In this document: in pieces, positions 45,306 to 54,570 of the stretch
Layout: each line of letters starts with the position of its first letter
Position numbering within the stretch: the first letter of the stretch is position 1
Assembly: GCA_003569705.1 (NCBI GenBank)
Contig: BGOU01000001.1
Span: forward strand, 62,001 to 126,000
From: Nitrosarchaeum sp.
GTDB lineage: Archaea > Thermoproteota > Nitrososphaeria > Nitrososphaerales > Nitrosopumilaceae
Direction of reading: 5' to 3'
Length of the DNA: 64,000 nt
Program-made: the position numbers and the translations under genes
Notes under the pieces: model-generated
Databases searched by the model: none
What the model was told of the DNA's origin: nothing
What the model saw: the letters and a program-made list of their open reading frames with translations, nothing else

Positions 45306-45864
45306 TTTGATTTTCCCATAATTGCATTTTTTCTTGTTTATTTTTTCTGTTTGCTGCTTCTAGTTTGTTGTAAACTGCACCATGTATGCTACCATTTGAT
45401 ATTGATGATATTGCATCTACAACCAATCTCAGTTTACTGGTATCACCGATTATTGAAACAGTCTTCCCATAAACAGAGATATGAGTTCCAGTTAAATTTT
45501 CCATATTTTTTCTTGCCTTACCGCCTTCTCCTATAATTCTCCCTTTTATCCTTTCAATATTTGCATTTGATTTTCCTGCAAACTCTCTCAAATCTATCAC
45601 ATGTAATGCATTTTCACCCTCTAGTAAAGTCATTGCATTTTCAGGAGAAAATCCTCTACCTATCGCAGTAACAATTTCTATAGCTTTGAAGGGTTGAATG
45701 TCCTCAACATTGCCATGTGATTTGATAAAAACTTCACCAGTTTCACCATCTATATCTAAAGTAATATGACAAAGTTGTTCAATCTTGGATTTTACGTTTC
45801 CAGATTTACCAATTAGTACAGCTATTCGTTCATTTGGAATTCGAAGTATTTTTTCAAAGCTCAT
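45292..45864 (-). CDS. KH-domain RNA-binding protein (Pno1/Dim2-like)
   Basis: The 190-aa protein has two KH domains: RIPNERIAVLIGKSGNVKSKIE near the N-terminus and IERIKGRIIGEGGKARKNMEN in the second half, each with its GxxG loop. Archaeal and eukaryotic Pno1/Dim2 proteins bind 16S/18S rRNA near the 3' end during small-subunit maturation. Its pairing with Rio1, a ribosome-maturation kinase, supports this. It overlaps rio1 by 4 bases. Confidence 0.92.
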   Translation of the reverse strand: MSFEKILRIPNERIAVLIGKSGNVKSKIEQLCHITLDIDGETGEVFIKSHGNVEDIQPFKAIEIVTAIGRGFSPENAMTLLEGENALHVIDLREFAGKSNANIERIKGRIIGEGGKARKNMENLTGTHISVYGKTVSIIGDTSKLRLVVDAISSISNGSIHGAVYNKLEAANRKNKQEKMQLWENQNVFD

Positions 45865-46670
45865 CTTATAATATCCTCAAATACTTTAGTTGGATCTTCA
45901 ACAGAAATTCCCCTTTTAGAAAAGAATCGAGTGATATTATTAACGTCTCTTTTAAGAAATTCTTGAGCATTCGGGTGTCTGAGATCAACTGCAGAGCCAA
46001 GATCAAAAAGAACCAATCCTTCTGGAGTTTTAAAAATATTATATTCAGAATAATCACCATGAACCAGTTTAGCTTTTTGATAGAGGCGTGTAATTATTGA
46101 GATTGCTTGAACATAATCATTTTCATCAACTTCGGATTCAAGTAAAATCTTTGCAGGTGAACCATTTTCACCAATAAAGTCCAAGACAAGCACATTATTT
46201 GTCAGATAAAGAGGTCTTGGTACTGGAATTCCACACTTGTAGCACTGAGATAAATTTCTATGCTCCTTTTTTGCCCATAAATAAATAAGATTTTTTGTTC
46301 CCTTTTTCAATTTCGTAAATCGTGGATCTCCCAATATGTACTGTTCACGTTTTTTAAAATTTGAAGTACTTATCAAGTAAATTTTTAATGCGACATCATT
46401 ATTTTTTTCATCAACAGCCCAGAAAAGAACAGATTCTTTCCCGGCACTTACAGGGCCATTAACATATGCAATAATATGATCTGTAATCATTTTGTAAAGT
46501 GTCATCACAGTAGGTTTGTCTAAAACTTCGTTGATCACCTTGCCTTTTTTGAATCCATCTTCCAAACCTCCTCTTTTAGATTTAGAAATTAATTTATTGT
46601 CAACTTTTGATTCTAATTTTCTACTTAAATCATCATACAATAAATCATCGGACATTATATCATCTGACAT
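45861..46670 (-). CDS. rio1: RIO1-type serine protein kinase
   Basis: The 269-aa protein has the RIO fold: GPVSAGKESVLFWA (flexible P loop), ALKIYLISTSNFKKREQYI (ATP Lys and RIO1 flexible loop), catalytic loop LVHGDYSEYNIF and metal-binding LFDLGSAVDL. It acts in the last steps of small ribosomal subunit assembly. It is the first gene of the rio1-pno1-top6B-top6A operon, a conserved archaeal order. Its start has in-frame ATGs close together; the first is used here. Confidence 0.93.
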   Translation of the reverse strand: MSDDIMSDDLLYDDLSRKLESKVDNKLISKSKRGGLEDGFKKGKVINEVLDKPTVMTLYKMITDHIIAYVNGPVSAGKESVLFWAVDEKNNDVALKIYLISTSNFKKREQYILGDPRFTKLKKGTKNLIYLWAKKEHRNLSQCYKCGIPVPRPLYLTNNVLVLDFIGENGSPAKILLESEVDENDYVQAISIITRLYQKAKLVHGDYSEYNIFKTPEGLVLFDLGSAVDLRHPNAQEFLKRDVNNITRFFSKRGISVEDPTKVFEDIIR

Positions 46671-46784
46671 TAAATATTATTGCAGATACTAGATAAAAGA
46701 GATTTCCTTTATCATGTTTGTATTTAGAAGAAATAATTTCATGCAATCAATATCATTATTTTTTTTATTTGGAGTTTAAATGAA

Positions 46785-47081
46785 TTATAGTTTAAAAACA
46801 ATCAAAAAAGGCACCCCAGAAATTTCTTTGACTCCATTTTTAGAGCCAATCCCAAGTTCTAATGAAAGAGATATGGTATTTTTTCCAACCATGTTAATTA
46901 TCGATGAATTTTCAAGTAATTTTTTAGCTTGATCTTTTTCAATTATTTGATCACCATAGTGACTCTTACTTATCGTCATATTCAATTCATTTTGAGATAT
47001 ATTTTTTCCAAGAAGATCTGCATCACAGATATTCAGCATTAAATTTTTTTGATATTCAGTAACTTTAACTGAGAATTGCAT
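46785..47081 (-). CDS. DUF424 protein
   Basis: A 98-aa protein with VKVTEYQKNLMLNICDADLLGKNI and the end GVKEISGVPFLIVFKL. This fits the archaeal DUF424 family, typically encoded with aIF2 beta, whose stop it touches here (start at 47081). The family structure is known but the role is not; the neighbourhood suggests translation. Confidence 0.85.
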   Translation of the reverse strand: MQFSVKVTEYQKNLMLNICDADLLGKNISQNELNMTISKSHYGDQIIEKDQAKKLLENSSIINMVGKNTISLSLELGIGSKNGVKEISGVPFLIVFKL

Positions 47082-47500
47082 TATGCATATTTACCTTTTA
47101 GAGTGGATTTTGCACCGCAAGCCTCACAAATCAAAAAAGAAATTCGGTTTTCTTTTAGAATTTTTGTATCAGGACTTTTACAAGTATGACACTCCAAATA
47201 GTCTTTAACATAAATTTGGAAAAGGCGTGTAAAGTCATCAGGTGCCCTTCTTCCAACAAACATTGCCTTATCACCTAAGCGCTCAGCAGGAACTGCGAAT
47301 TCTTTAGAGAGATATTGTAGAACTTTATCAGGATCTCGACGAAGAACTTTTGGAAATTCTGAGAAATTACGCAGGAAAGTTTTTTGTCCTTCCCACATCA
47401 CATCAACCACTGGAAGTTCAAATCTAGTAGTAGATGTTTTAGTATCGCCTAATTTATCCTGAATTCTCTTAAGTAGGTGTTCATAGTCGGATTTAGTCAC
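47081..47500 (-). CDS. eif2b: Translation initiation factor aIF2 subunit beta
   Basis: A 139-aa protein with an N-terminal helix (DYEHLLKRIQDKLG), the alpha/beta core RNFSEFPKVLRRDPDKVLQYLSKE and a C-terminal zinc ribbon (CHTCKSPDTK, CEACGAKS). It is part of the trimeric factor that brings Met-tRNA to the small subunit. Adjacent to DUF424 with a one-base overlap. Confidence 0.95.
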   Translation of the reverse strand: MTKSDYEHLLKRIQDKLGDTKTSTTRFELPVVDVMWEGQKTFLRNFSEFPKVLRRDPDKVLQYLSKEFAVPAERLGDKAMFVGRRAPDDFTRLFQIYVKDYLECHTCKSPDTKILKENRISFLICEACGAKSTLKGKYA

Positions 47501-47568
47501 TGAAAAATTGTGTATACTGTACCCTATATTGGTTTTTGAAAAAGAGAAATCGTGTGGATTTTGTTGGT

Positions 47569-47712
47569 CTACATCTTTCCTATTCGGAAGACATTAGTTC
47601 CACATTTAGGACATGTGCCTTTTACAGCAGGACGTCCATTTTTTAATGTAGTTTCTTTGGGATCTTTGACTTCCCTTTTAGCTCTGCATTTTACACAATA
47701 TGCTTCTACCAT
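47569..47712 (-). CDS. DUF5679-like small zinc-ribbon protein, 47 aa
   Basis: ATG start: MVEAYCVKCRAKREVKDP, then GRPAVKGTCPKCGTNVFRI. The CVKC and CPKC pairs with the KNGRPAVKGxCPxCGTxxFRI pattern match small DUF5679 proteins widespread in archaea and bacteria. Function unknown; possibly ribosome-associated. It precedes aIF2 beta on the same strand. Confidence 0.85.
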   Translation of the reverse strand: MVEAYCVKCRAKREVKDPKETTLKNGRPAVKGTCPKCGTNVFRIGKM

Positions 47713-47959
47713 TCTAGAAAATGTCGTACTCGGTGGTATTTAGGAAGAGCCTGTAAAAATTATTTAACTATAGACTAGATGTGTGTAAATTTTTAATCTG
47801 TTAAAACAGGAGTATTATAAAAAATTCAATAAATATGGTGATTTTTTTAATATTTATGATAAGAATTGTATTTGTATAGATTTTTTTTAATATTTATTCA
47901 ATAAGAGACCATATTTTGAAGGTTTACCAGTTATAAACACCCTATTCTAAGATAACAAA

Positions 47960-48448
47960 ATGGCATCTAAAAAGGGAATTATAGTTACAGTGATTATTTT
48001 AGTGACAATTACAGCTGCTAGTTTTCTCTTTTGGATCATACCTCAAGAGAATCCATCAACTTTGGTGGTTTCAGATTATGCAAATTATCTTGATGGAGTA
48101 AAGAAAATCCATGAAGTTTTACAAGAATCTATTGAAACGGAATTTCAGAATCTCTTAGATGGAAAAACTTCTCCTGATGAGTATATTGCAATAACAGAAG
48201 TGACTACATCACAGGTTACTGTTCAAATTAGTGAATTTGTAACGTCTAAACCACCAGAAGAATGGCAAGATAGTTACATTAGTTATATGGAGGCTCTAAA
48301 AAAATTCAATTCATATATAGTAGAAACCAAAGTTGCAGCAAATATGCTAAAAGAAGGTCAAATAGATACTGAAGTTATACAAAAAATAGAATCATTAAGG
48401 TTAGAATCACAAGAATTAATCAATAAATCAAATGAATTAAGACCATAG
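47960..48448 (+). CDS. Membrane-anchored extracytoplasmic hypothetical protein
   Basis: The 162-aa protein has one N-terminal membrane helix (GIIVTVIILVTITAASFLFWI) and then an all-helical outer domain (VKKIHEVLQESIETEFQNLL ... IQKIESLRLESQELINKSNEL). The 247-base gap upstream (47713-47959) is AT-rich, holds no gene, and presumably carries two divergent promoters. Family not recognised. Confidence 0.7.
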   Translation: MASKKGIIVTVIILVTITAASFLFWIIPQENPSTLVVSDYANYLDGVKKIHEVLQESIETEFQNLLDGKTSPDEYIAITEVTTSQVTVQISEFVTSKPPEEWQDSYISYMEALKKFNSYIVETKVAANMLKEGQIDTEVIQKIESLRLESQELINKSNELRP

Positions 48449-48524
48449 TTAGGCTCAAAACCGAATTATAATATTTTTAAAAGTTGGAAATCGTTAAAAA
48501 GCAATTCAACAGTTAGAAAAAAGA

Positions 48525-49673
48525 ATGTCCCAGAGATCCGAAAAGGTAGAAAAAGATGTCAACGCATCGACATCTAACAAATTACTAGTAATTTGTGTTG
48601 ACAGAGATAATGACATAGGTGAAAAAGCAGGTATCATTACACCAGTCATTGGAAGAAATTCATGTATTGATGCAGCACAGAGATTAGCATTAGAAGATCC
48701 AGAAGATGCAGATTCTAATTCAATGTTTGCTGCAATTAAAACATATGAAGATTTGATAAGTAAAGGCTATCAAGTGGAAGTAGTAATTGTAGCTGGAATT
48801 AAAGAACGTGGAGTACAAGCAGATGAAAAAATTCTGATTGAAATAAAAAAAATTCTAGAGGTATTTTCTGCAAATGGAGCAGTAATTGTATCAGACGGTG
48901 AAGATGATGAAAGTGTAATTCCAGTTATTCAAAATGTGTTACCGGTTGTTTCTGTACAAAGAGTAGTCATGAAAGTAAGTAGAAGTGTAGAGTATTCCTA
49001 TGCAGTTTTTGGAAAATATTTAAAAATGTTAGCGTATGATTCAAAATATTCTAAATTTTTTTTGGGAGTTCCAGGAATACTTTTATTGATTGGTGGGGTT
49101 GCAACATTTTTTGGATACACAGCAGAGATATTTGCGGTGCTAGTAAGCATTTTAGGTGCTGCATTTTTAATTAGAGCTTTTGATATAGATAGAGCATGGG
49201 CTAATTTGACAAAACCGACACCTATGGGTTTTATCAGAATATTTACAATGGTTGCAGGTATTTTGTTGATTTTGTCATCAGTTCCAGCTGGAGTTAGCTC
49301 AGTTGATCAAAAATTGGTAGAAAAAGATTCAGAACTGATCACAATATTTACAGACAAAATAATAATTGGACAATTTGTTGCAGGTGTATTACCAATTTTA
49401 TGGATGGGTTTGGGTGCAATTTTTGCAGGAATATTGCTTAGTAATTGGATAGGAGGAGTCCCAAGACAAATTAGTGATATTTTAAGAATCATAGTTCTCG
49501 GTGCATTGTATCCGATAACATCGCAGTTTATTGTTATTATGATAAATGAGGATGTTGATTCAATTACACTGGTGCCGCCTTTGATAGCAGGTCTTGCAGT
49601 TACATTGATCTCAGCCACTATTCTCTTTAAAAAATATAGAAAACAGAAACGTCAAGAGATGATTTCAGACTAA
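48525..49673 (+). CDS. DUF373 membrane protein
   Basis: The cytoplasmic N-terminal half begins LLVICVDRDNDIGEKAGIITPVIGR and includes VIVAGIKERGVQADEKI, the hallmark of archaeal DUF373. Five or six membrane helices follow (from about residue 182). The family is conserved across archaea with unknown function; the N-terminal part looks like a nucleotide-binding alpha/beta domain. The ATG at 48525 gives a short Ser/Asp-rich leader before the core. Confidence 0.88.
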   Translation: MSQRSEKVEKDVNASTSNKLLVICVDRDNDIGEKAGIITPVIGRNSCIDAAQRLALEDPEDADSNSMFAAIKTYEDLISKGYQVEVVIVAGIKERGVQADEKILIEIKKILEVFSANGAVIVSDGEDDESVIPVIQNVLPVVSVQRVVMKVSRSVEYSYAVFGKYLKMLAYDSKYSKFFLGVPGILLLIGGVATFFGYTAEIFAVLVSILGAAFLIRAFDIDRAWANLTKPTPMGFIRIFTMVAGILLILSSVPAGVSSVDQKLVEKDSELITIFTDKIIIGQFVAGVLPILWMGLGAIFAGILLSNWIGGVPRQISDILRIIVLGALYPITSQFIVIMINEDVDSITLVPPLIAGLAVTLISATILFKKYRKQKRQEMISD

Positions 49674-49760
49674 AATAAGCAATAATTTCTTTGCAGTAAC
49701 TTTATTCCTGAAAAACACTGATATCATCTAGTGTACATCAATCATCAATGGTGAGTAGAT

Positions 49761-50552
49761 ATTAACAAAATAAAAGACACAGTATTACAATTATCTGGAT
49801 TATATAGAATTTATTCAAAAAAACTTGAAAATGAGATACGTGGGGGAGATATTCCAAATCATCTTGCTTTAATTTTAGATGGAAATAGAAGATGGGCAAA
49901 AAGACATCTCGCTATTCCAAAAACAGGTCACTGGAAGGGTGCGGATGCAGTAGAAAATCTTCTTGATTGGTGTGAAGAATTTGACATTAAAATAATTACT
50001 TTGTATGCACTTTCAGCAGAAAATCTAGATAGAGATGATGAGGAATTAGAACATCTTTATGAACTAATTCGCATTAGATTAGAAAAACTGTACAATGATC
50101 CTAGAATTCATAAAAATAAAATGAGAGTCACAGGAATTGGCAGAATCGAGTTATTACCGGATTCAATTAAAGATGTTTTAAAACGATTAGATGACGCAAC
50201 AAAAAATTATGACAATCACTTTCTCAATATAGCATTAGCATATGGAGGACAAAATGAGTTAGTAGATGCAGTGAAAAAAATAGCTGTAAAGATCAAAGAA
50301 GGATCCCTTAATGTGAATGATATCAATAAAAAAGAAATTGAATCCAATTTATACACATCATATTTACCACAGTCATCACCAGACATGATTTTAAGAACAT
50401 CTGGTGAAAAAAGATTAAGTGGATTTCTCATGTGGCAAAGTGCGTATAGTGAATTGATCTTTATGGATATATTTTGGCCAGAATTTAGGAAAATTGATTT
50501 AATGAGGGCTATCAGAACATTCCAAGAAAGGAAAAGAAGACTAGGTAAATAA
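49761..50552 (+). CDS. uppS: cis-prenyltransferase (UppS family), start codon unclear
   Basis: The family core needs the upstream residues LALILDGNRRWAKRHL (catalytic Asp) and the end RTSGEKRLSGFLMWQSAYSELIF, all in one open frame of about 263 codons. In that frame there is no ATG, GTG or TTG between the stop at 49752-49754 and the TTG at 50001. That TTG lies inside the conserved core and would remove the catalytic Asp. The frame is given here from ATT 49761; a base error near 49750-49760, or a non-standard start, must explain it. The enzyme makes long-chain cis-polyprenyl phosphate for glycosylation. Confidence 0.85.
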   Translation: MNKIKDTVLQLSGLYRIYSKKLENEIRGGDIPNHLALILDGNRRWAKRHLAIPKTGHWKGADAVENLLDWCEEFDIKIITLYALSAENLDRDDEELEHLYELIRIRLEKLYNDPRIHKNKMRVTGIGRIELLPDSIKDVLKRLDDATKNYDNHFLNIALAYGGQNELVDAVKKIAVKIKEGSLNVNDINKKEIESNLYTSYLPQSSPDMILRTSGEKRLSGFLMWQSAYSELIFMDIFWPEFRKIDLMRAIRTFQERKRRLGK

Positions 50553-50569
50553 TTAGGAACGATATAGAA

Positions 50570-50989
50570 ATGATTGAAGAAACATCTGCAGGTATAGTGT
50601 TGTTTAGAAAAGAGAATTCAAAAATTTTATTTTTATTACTACATTATCCATCAGGGCATTGGGATTTTGTTAAAGGTAAAATGGAAGAAGATGAAACAAC
50701 TCATCAAACAGCTATAAGAGAAACACGAGAAGAGACAGGAATTACAGATATTGTATTTTTAGATGATTTTGAGGAATGGATAGAATATAATTTTCAATTT
50801 CAGAAAGAATTGGTTCATAAAAAAGTTGTTTTTTTCTTAGCAGAGACAAAAACAAAAGAAGTTTTAATTTCACATGAACATATTGATTATACTTGGATGG
50901 ATTATCAAACAGCTATGGAAAAAACAACATTTGATAATGCAAAATCAATTTTAACTAAATCAAAAGCATTACTTACCAAAACTTTGTAG
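50570..50989 (+). CDS. NUDIX hydrolase (Ap4A hydrolase-like)
   Basis: A 139-aa NUDIX fold with start ETSAGIVLFRKENSKILFLLLHY and the full NUDIX box GKMEEDETTHQTAIRETREETGI. The ETSAGxVLF start and short size resemble diadenosine tetraphosphate hydrolases. It follows the prenyltransferase by 17 bases and overlaps pyrF convergently by 21 bases. Confidence 0.9.
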   Translation: MIEETSAGIVLFRKENSKILFLLLHYPSGHWDFVKGKMEEDETTHQTAIRETREETGITDIVFLDDFEEWIEYNFQFQKELVHKKVVFFLAETKTKEVLISHEHIDYTWMDYQTAMEKTTFDNAKSILTKSKALLTKTL

Positions 50990-51715
50990 TTGTAATTCTT
51001 TTGAAACGGTTGTAGGATTTTTATCATTAAGGATTGTTCTACCTACAATTAGATAGTCAGTACCAGCAGAGATGACCTCCTTAGCACTTCCTCCTTGTGT
51101 ACCGATACCAGGTGAAAATATATCTAATTTTGTACCTGCTTTTTTGTTACAATATTTAATAATTTCCGGAAATGTTGCACCAACTACAATTCCATCAACT
51201 TTAGAAGCAATAGCCCAATCTAAGAACAGTTGATAGAGTTGCTGTTTTTTACCCATCCTAATTTCCATATCATATGATAATTTGGCCTCAGGTGCGCTCA
51301 TATGACATAATGTGATAACTCCTTTGTTTTCCTTATGAGAATCTTTCACTAATTGTTTTAAACTATCCAGTCCCATAATCGGATTAACAATTACTGCGTC
51401 AAAACCTAAATTCCAAAGACGTTCAGTAGTAACTTTATTCGTATTTCCAATATCATTTAATTTAATGTCAGCAATTGTTTGTAATCCATAATTATGAGCA
51501 GTTTTATTGATTTTAGAAATTTCTTTTAAACCCAGAGGCAATAGTAAATGAAAATTTAGTTTGATTCCACATAGATATGGATGTAGTTTTTTGATGTTCT
51601 GTATGGTTTTCGTCTCTAAATTATTCACAGATGAATCATAATCATTAGCAAGAATAATTTTGCCGTTCTTTTTTGAGATCTGAGAAAGTCTAGTTTTGAA
51701 GGTGGCCATAATCAA
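50969..51715 (-). CDS. pyrF: Orotidine 5'-phosphate decarboxylase
   Basis: A 248-aa TIM barrel with ILANDYDSS at strand 1, the catalytic IADIKLNDIGNTNK (Asp-Lys-Asp) and GIGTQGGSAKEVISAGTDYLIVGRTI at the phosphate site. This long form (with RLWNLGFDAVIVNPIMGLDSL) is the type 2-like variety. Last step of UMP synthesis. Overlaps the upstream hypothetical gene by 26 bases. Confidence 0.92.
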   Translation of the reverse strand: MIMATFKTRLSQISKKNGKIILANDYDSSVNNLETKTIQNIKKLHPYLCGIKLNFHLLLPLGLKEISKINKTAHNYGLQTIADIKLNDIGNTNKVTTERLWNLGFDAVIVNPIMGLDSLKQLVKDSHKENKGVITLCHMSAPEAKLSYDMEIRMGKKQQLYQLFLDWAIASKVDGIVVGATFPEIIKYCNKKAGTKLDIFSPGIGTQGGSAKEVISAGTDYLIVGRTILNDKNPTTVSKELQLQSFGK

Positions 51716-52352
51716 CTAATGGATGTGTTTCTTTTAGTTTTATAATTTTGATGTATGAATAACCATGTTCGGATGGATTTTCTACAAAAGATGGTTCAGC
51801 ATCATTATTAGTTGTAAATTTTAAGAATGGTTTTTCAGGATCAGAGTCAAGAACTACATGACAAAAATAAGAGGTTCCTTCTTCATTAAAATTCATAAAA
51901 ACTCCAACAAGCCATTTGTCAGTATGTGGGAATAAAAACAACGGAAATGGTATTTCTTCAAAACCCCAAGTAAGTTTTGCAAGACTAGACAGATCTTCAA
52001 GTTCGATAGGCAGGTATCTGTCAGCAGTTCCATTTCCAGGTTTCAATGAATCTGGAAGAGATTTTATTCTCACAATAGGAGAGTACAGTTTACTTGCGTC
52101 AGATGTAGAATTTACAATCTCAGATTCTTCTTTTCCACCTTTTAATCCATAACAAATGTAATGACCGTTGTGTTCAAACGGTGTATAATACACAATTGGT
52201 TTTTCTTTCAATATATCCATTTGAACTGATAAAACTTTCTGACCATTATGCTCATGAAGAAATGATACACGTGGTGCTCGTTCAAGTGCACATACTAGTC
52301 GAGAAAACTCCAGCGTGGAAGAAACTTCAATGTAACGAGGTAATTTATCCAC
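51690..52352 (-). CDS. Conserved hypothetical protein, 220 aa
   Basis: A soluble protein without clear motifs: MDKLPRYIEVSSTLEFSRLV, aromatic and Pro-rich middle (IPFPLFLFPHTDKWLVGVF) and a Glu/Ser-rich end. It overlaps pyrF, so co-transcription with pyrimidine synthesis is likely, but the role is unknown. Confidence 0.68.
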   Translation of the reverse strand: MDKLPRYIEVSSTLEFSRLVCALERAPRVSFLHEHNGQKVLSVQMDILKEKPIVYYTPFEHNGHYICYGLKGGKEESEIVNSTSDASKLYSPIVRIKSLPDSLKPGNGTADRYLPIELEDLSSLAKLTWGFEEIPFPLFLFPHTDKWLVGVFMNFNEEGTSYFCHVVLDSDPEKPFLKFTTNNDAEPSFVENPSEHGYSYIKIIKLKETHPLVDYGHLQN

Positions 52353-52401
52353 AGTTAATTTTTGTACAATACTAAATTAAACTTACCCAAAATTTTTCAG
52401 G

Positions 52402-53403
52402 CTATTTTCTTCTATCAATAATTTCATTGATGTCAGGTCCTGTTCCAATTATTGTTACAGGCGTGTTTAATTTTTCTTCAATATTATTTATGAATGATTG
52501 TGCATCTTCAGAAAGTTCTTCAAAAGATGTTTTGCCTGCACAATCTGGAAATATCACATCTAATTTTGTTATAGAAATTTGAGTTGCACTGTTGAGCATG
52601 ATTGCACGCCTAGCTAAATCAAAATCAAAATCAGCTGCACGCCTCTGTCTACCAGTTACAGTTCCAAATTCAGACCAACCTTTGCTTTCAGCTTCTGCAA
52701 GCGTGAGTTCTTTTGCTAATGGTCCAGTACCAACGCGTGTAACATATGATTTGAAAACAACAATTACTTCATCGACTTTTTTTGGTCCGAGCCCAACATC
52801 AGCACAGATTCCAGAAGCAGTAACATCTTTTGAAGTTACAAAAGGATACGTGCCATGCCATAAAGATAAAAACGTGCCTTGAGTTCCTTCAACTAGTACG
52901 TTTTGATTTAGAGAAAGTGCAGTGTTTATTTCAGCAGGTACATCTACAATCAATGAAGATAAAGAATCAATGTCTTTTGCCAATTTTAAAACTCTCATGG
53001 CCCTATCTGCATTTGCAGGACCAGTACCAGAACCAGTACTACCGATTTTTTCTTTTAATTCACCCTTAGAGTCGCGAATGAGATGACTTTCTTCAATAAT
53101 TCCACAATGTTTGTCAATAAATGAACGTCCAGATGCATCAAAATCTTGTATTTCTTTTAATAAAACAATTGGATTGATTACAACCCCAGGCCCAATCATT
53201 ACTTTTGCATTTTTATTCAAAAATCCGCTTGGTAGCATTCTAACTTTGTATACCTTATCACCATCTCTAATTGTGTGACCTGCATTTGGACCAGCGCCAC
53301 CACGAACAATAATTTTTGGGTTATCTTTCATTGCCAAATACGAGATAATTTTTCCCTTGCCTTCATCTCCAAAAAATCCACCAACAACAACAGTTGAAGT
53401 CAT
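52402..53403 (-). CDS. purA: Adenylosuccinate synthetase
   Basis: A 333-aa protein with GGFFGDEGKGKIISYLA (GTP loop), GGAGPNAGHTI, the IMP-binding GSTGSGTGPANADR and VEGTQGTFLSLWHGTYPFVTS. It joins IMP and aspartate on the way to AMP. It is the short archaeal form, about 100 residues less than bacterial PurA. Confidence 0.95.
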   Translation of the reverse strand: MTSTVVVGGFFGDEGKGKIISYLAMKDNPKIIVRGGAGPNAGHTIRDGDKVYKVRMLPSGFLNKNAKVMIGPGVVINPIVLLKEIQDFDASGRSFIDKHCGIIEESHLIRDSKGELKEKIGSTGSGTGPANADRAMRVLKLAKDIDSLSSLIVDVPAEINTALSLNQNVLVEGTQGTFLSLWHGTYPFVTSKDVTASGICADVGLGPKKVDEVIVVFKSYVTRVGTGPLAKELTLAEAESKGWSEFGTVTGRQRRAADFDFDLARRAIMLNSATQISITKLDVIFPDCAGKTSFEELSEDAQSFINNIEEKLNTPVTIIGTGPDINEIIDRRK

Positions 53404-53483
53404 ATTCTCGAACTTGAATTACGTTTATTTAAGCTGAAGTGTTGTCAGATGATTTAATATTCAATTAGAAATAGAATTGATCG

Positions 53484-53945
53484 TTGGCAGGACCAAATTA
53501 TGCAGGAAACATCATAGTAATCTTAGCAAATCTTCCAGATTTTCTTAGAATACCTGTTTTAAAAAAAAGGATGATTGAATTTTTCTCAATGACAGAAGTA
53601 GAGAAAAAGGAAATCATCAATAATGCTCTGGAAGCTGGACCTACAATTCCTTTTCTAAATTTTGCAAAACTTTTCAAGACATGGTTAGAAATTTTAACTA
53701 CACTTCCAGAAGAACAGAGAAATGAGTTATTTTCAGGTTACATCAATGAGATTTCTGAATCTCCACAAAAATTAATTGTATTTAATTTAGATGGCATATT
53801 AGAAATTTTCTTAACATTAGATGAAGAAAAAAAAGACATTCTTTCTCAAACAATTAAGAAAATAATTAATGATCTTGATGTAGAGCGAAAAAGAAAATTA
53901 ATGATAGTTATACCAGATAACGCAAAAAAATACTTGAAGTTTTAG
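53484..53945 (+). CDS. Conserved hypothetical helical protein, 153 aa
   Basis: Start TTG at 53484. Mostly helical with a repeat-like pattern (LRIPVLKKRMIEFFSMTEVEKKEII ... LETLxxLPEEQRNELF ... ILEIFLTLDEEKKDILS), which resembles HEAT or armadillo-type helical hairpins. No family name can be supported. Confidence 0.65.
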   Translation: MAGPNYAGNIIVILANLPDFLRIPVLKKRMIEFFSMTEVEKKEIINNALEAGPTIPFLNFAKLFKTWLEILTTLPEEQRNELFSGYINEISESPQKLIVFNLDGILEIFLTLDEEKKDILSQTIKKIINDLDVERKRKLMIVIPDNAKKYLKF

Positions 53946-54223
53946 GCGTCTGGACGTTTATCCGGTTTTCTATTATCTTCATTAGTATAGTCTACGATTT
54001 CCCCTTCAGGAGAAAGTACACCGGCAAAGATTTTTTCGTGTTTTTTCAATAGTTTTCTATGATCCACCATAGACATGTCAAGTCTCATTTCATTCATCAC
54101 CATTACTCGATATTCTTTCCATTCAGCCCAACACTTGTTACAAACAGGGTATTTCTCAGCAACCACATCAAGTTCATCATTATCAGGGATAATGTTTTTA
54201 CATTTTGTACAAGTTCGATTCAT
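53942..54223 (-). CDS. Small zinc/Fe-S-protector-like protein (YggX-type C-terminus)
   Basis: The internal ATG at 54223 is preferred over an upstream ATG at 54346, because the longer form adds 41 uncharacteristic residues into a divergent promoter. The 93-aa product has two Cys pairs (CTKCKN, CNKCWAEW), then EYRVMVMNEMRLDMSMVDHRKLLKKHE, a pattern reminiscent of YggX-like iron-protection proteins. Similarity is modest, so the name is tentative. Confidence 0.68.
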   Translation of the reverse strand: MNRTCTKCKNIIPDNDELDVVAEKYPVCNKCWAEWKEYRVMVMNEMRLDMSMVDHRKLLKKHEKIFAGVLSPEGEIVDYTNEDNRKPDKRPDA

Positions 54224-54300
54224 ACATTGTAACAAAAAAGAACTCCTTTTATCTTTTATTGAATGTAAAGTAATAATAGATAACAAACGCAAAATCAAGT

Positions 54301-54510
54301 GTGAAGATAAAATGTCCAAAATGTAAGAAAATTGCAGAATTATCAACGGATTTTTCTTTTGTAAAATGTGAAAACTGTGATTTAGATATGAGTTATGGCG
54401 AATATGTTAAATTTATTGCACATAATGAAACAACATATTCAGATATTCTGGGAGATTATACGGGTAGCACTGAAGGTCAGTCTGCCGGGTCATTAGATGA
54501 ATGGGATTAA
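54301..54510 (+). CDS. Small zinc-ribbon protein, 69 aa
   Basis: GTG start. CPKCKKIAEL and CENCDLDMSYGEYVKF make a four-Cys zinc ribbon, followed by an acidic, Gly/Ser-rich tail. It lies divergently beside the YggX-like gene. Typical of small archaeal accessory proteins; function unknown. Confidence 0.7.
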   Translation: MKIKCPKCKKIAELSTDFSFVKCENCDLDMSYGEYVKFIAHNETTYSDILGDYTGSTEGQSAGSLDEWD

Positions 54511-54570
54511 CAACATAGTAAAATCATTCAGCAGATTAAAATAATTAGATTGGTGAATTGTTAAACATCA

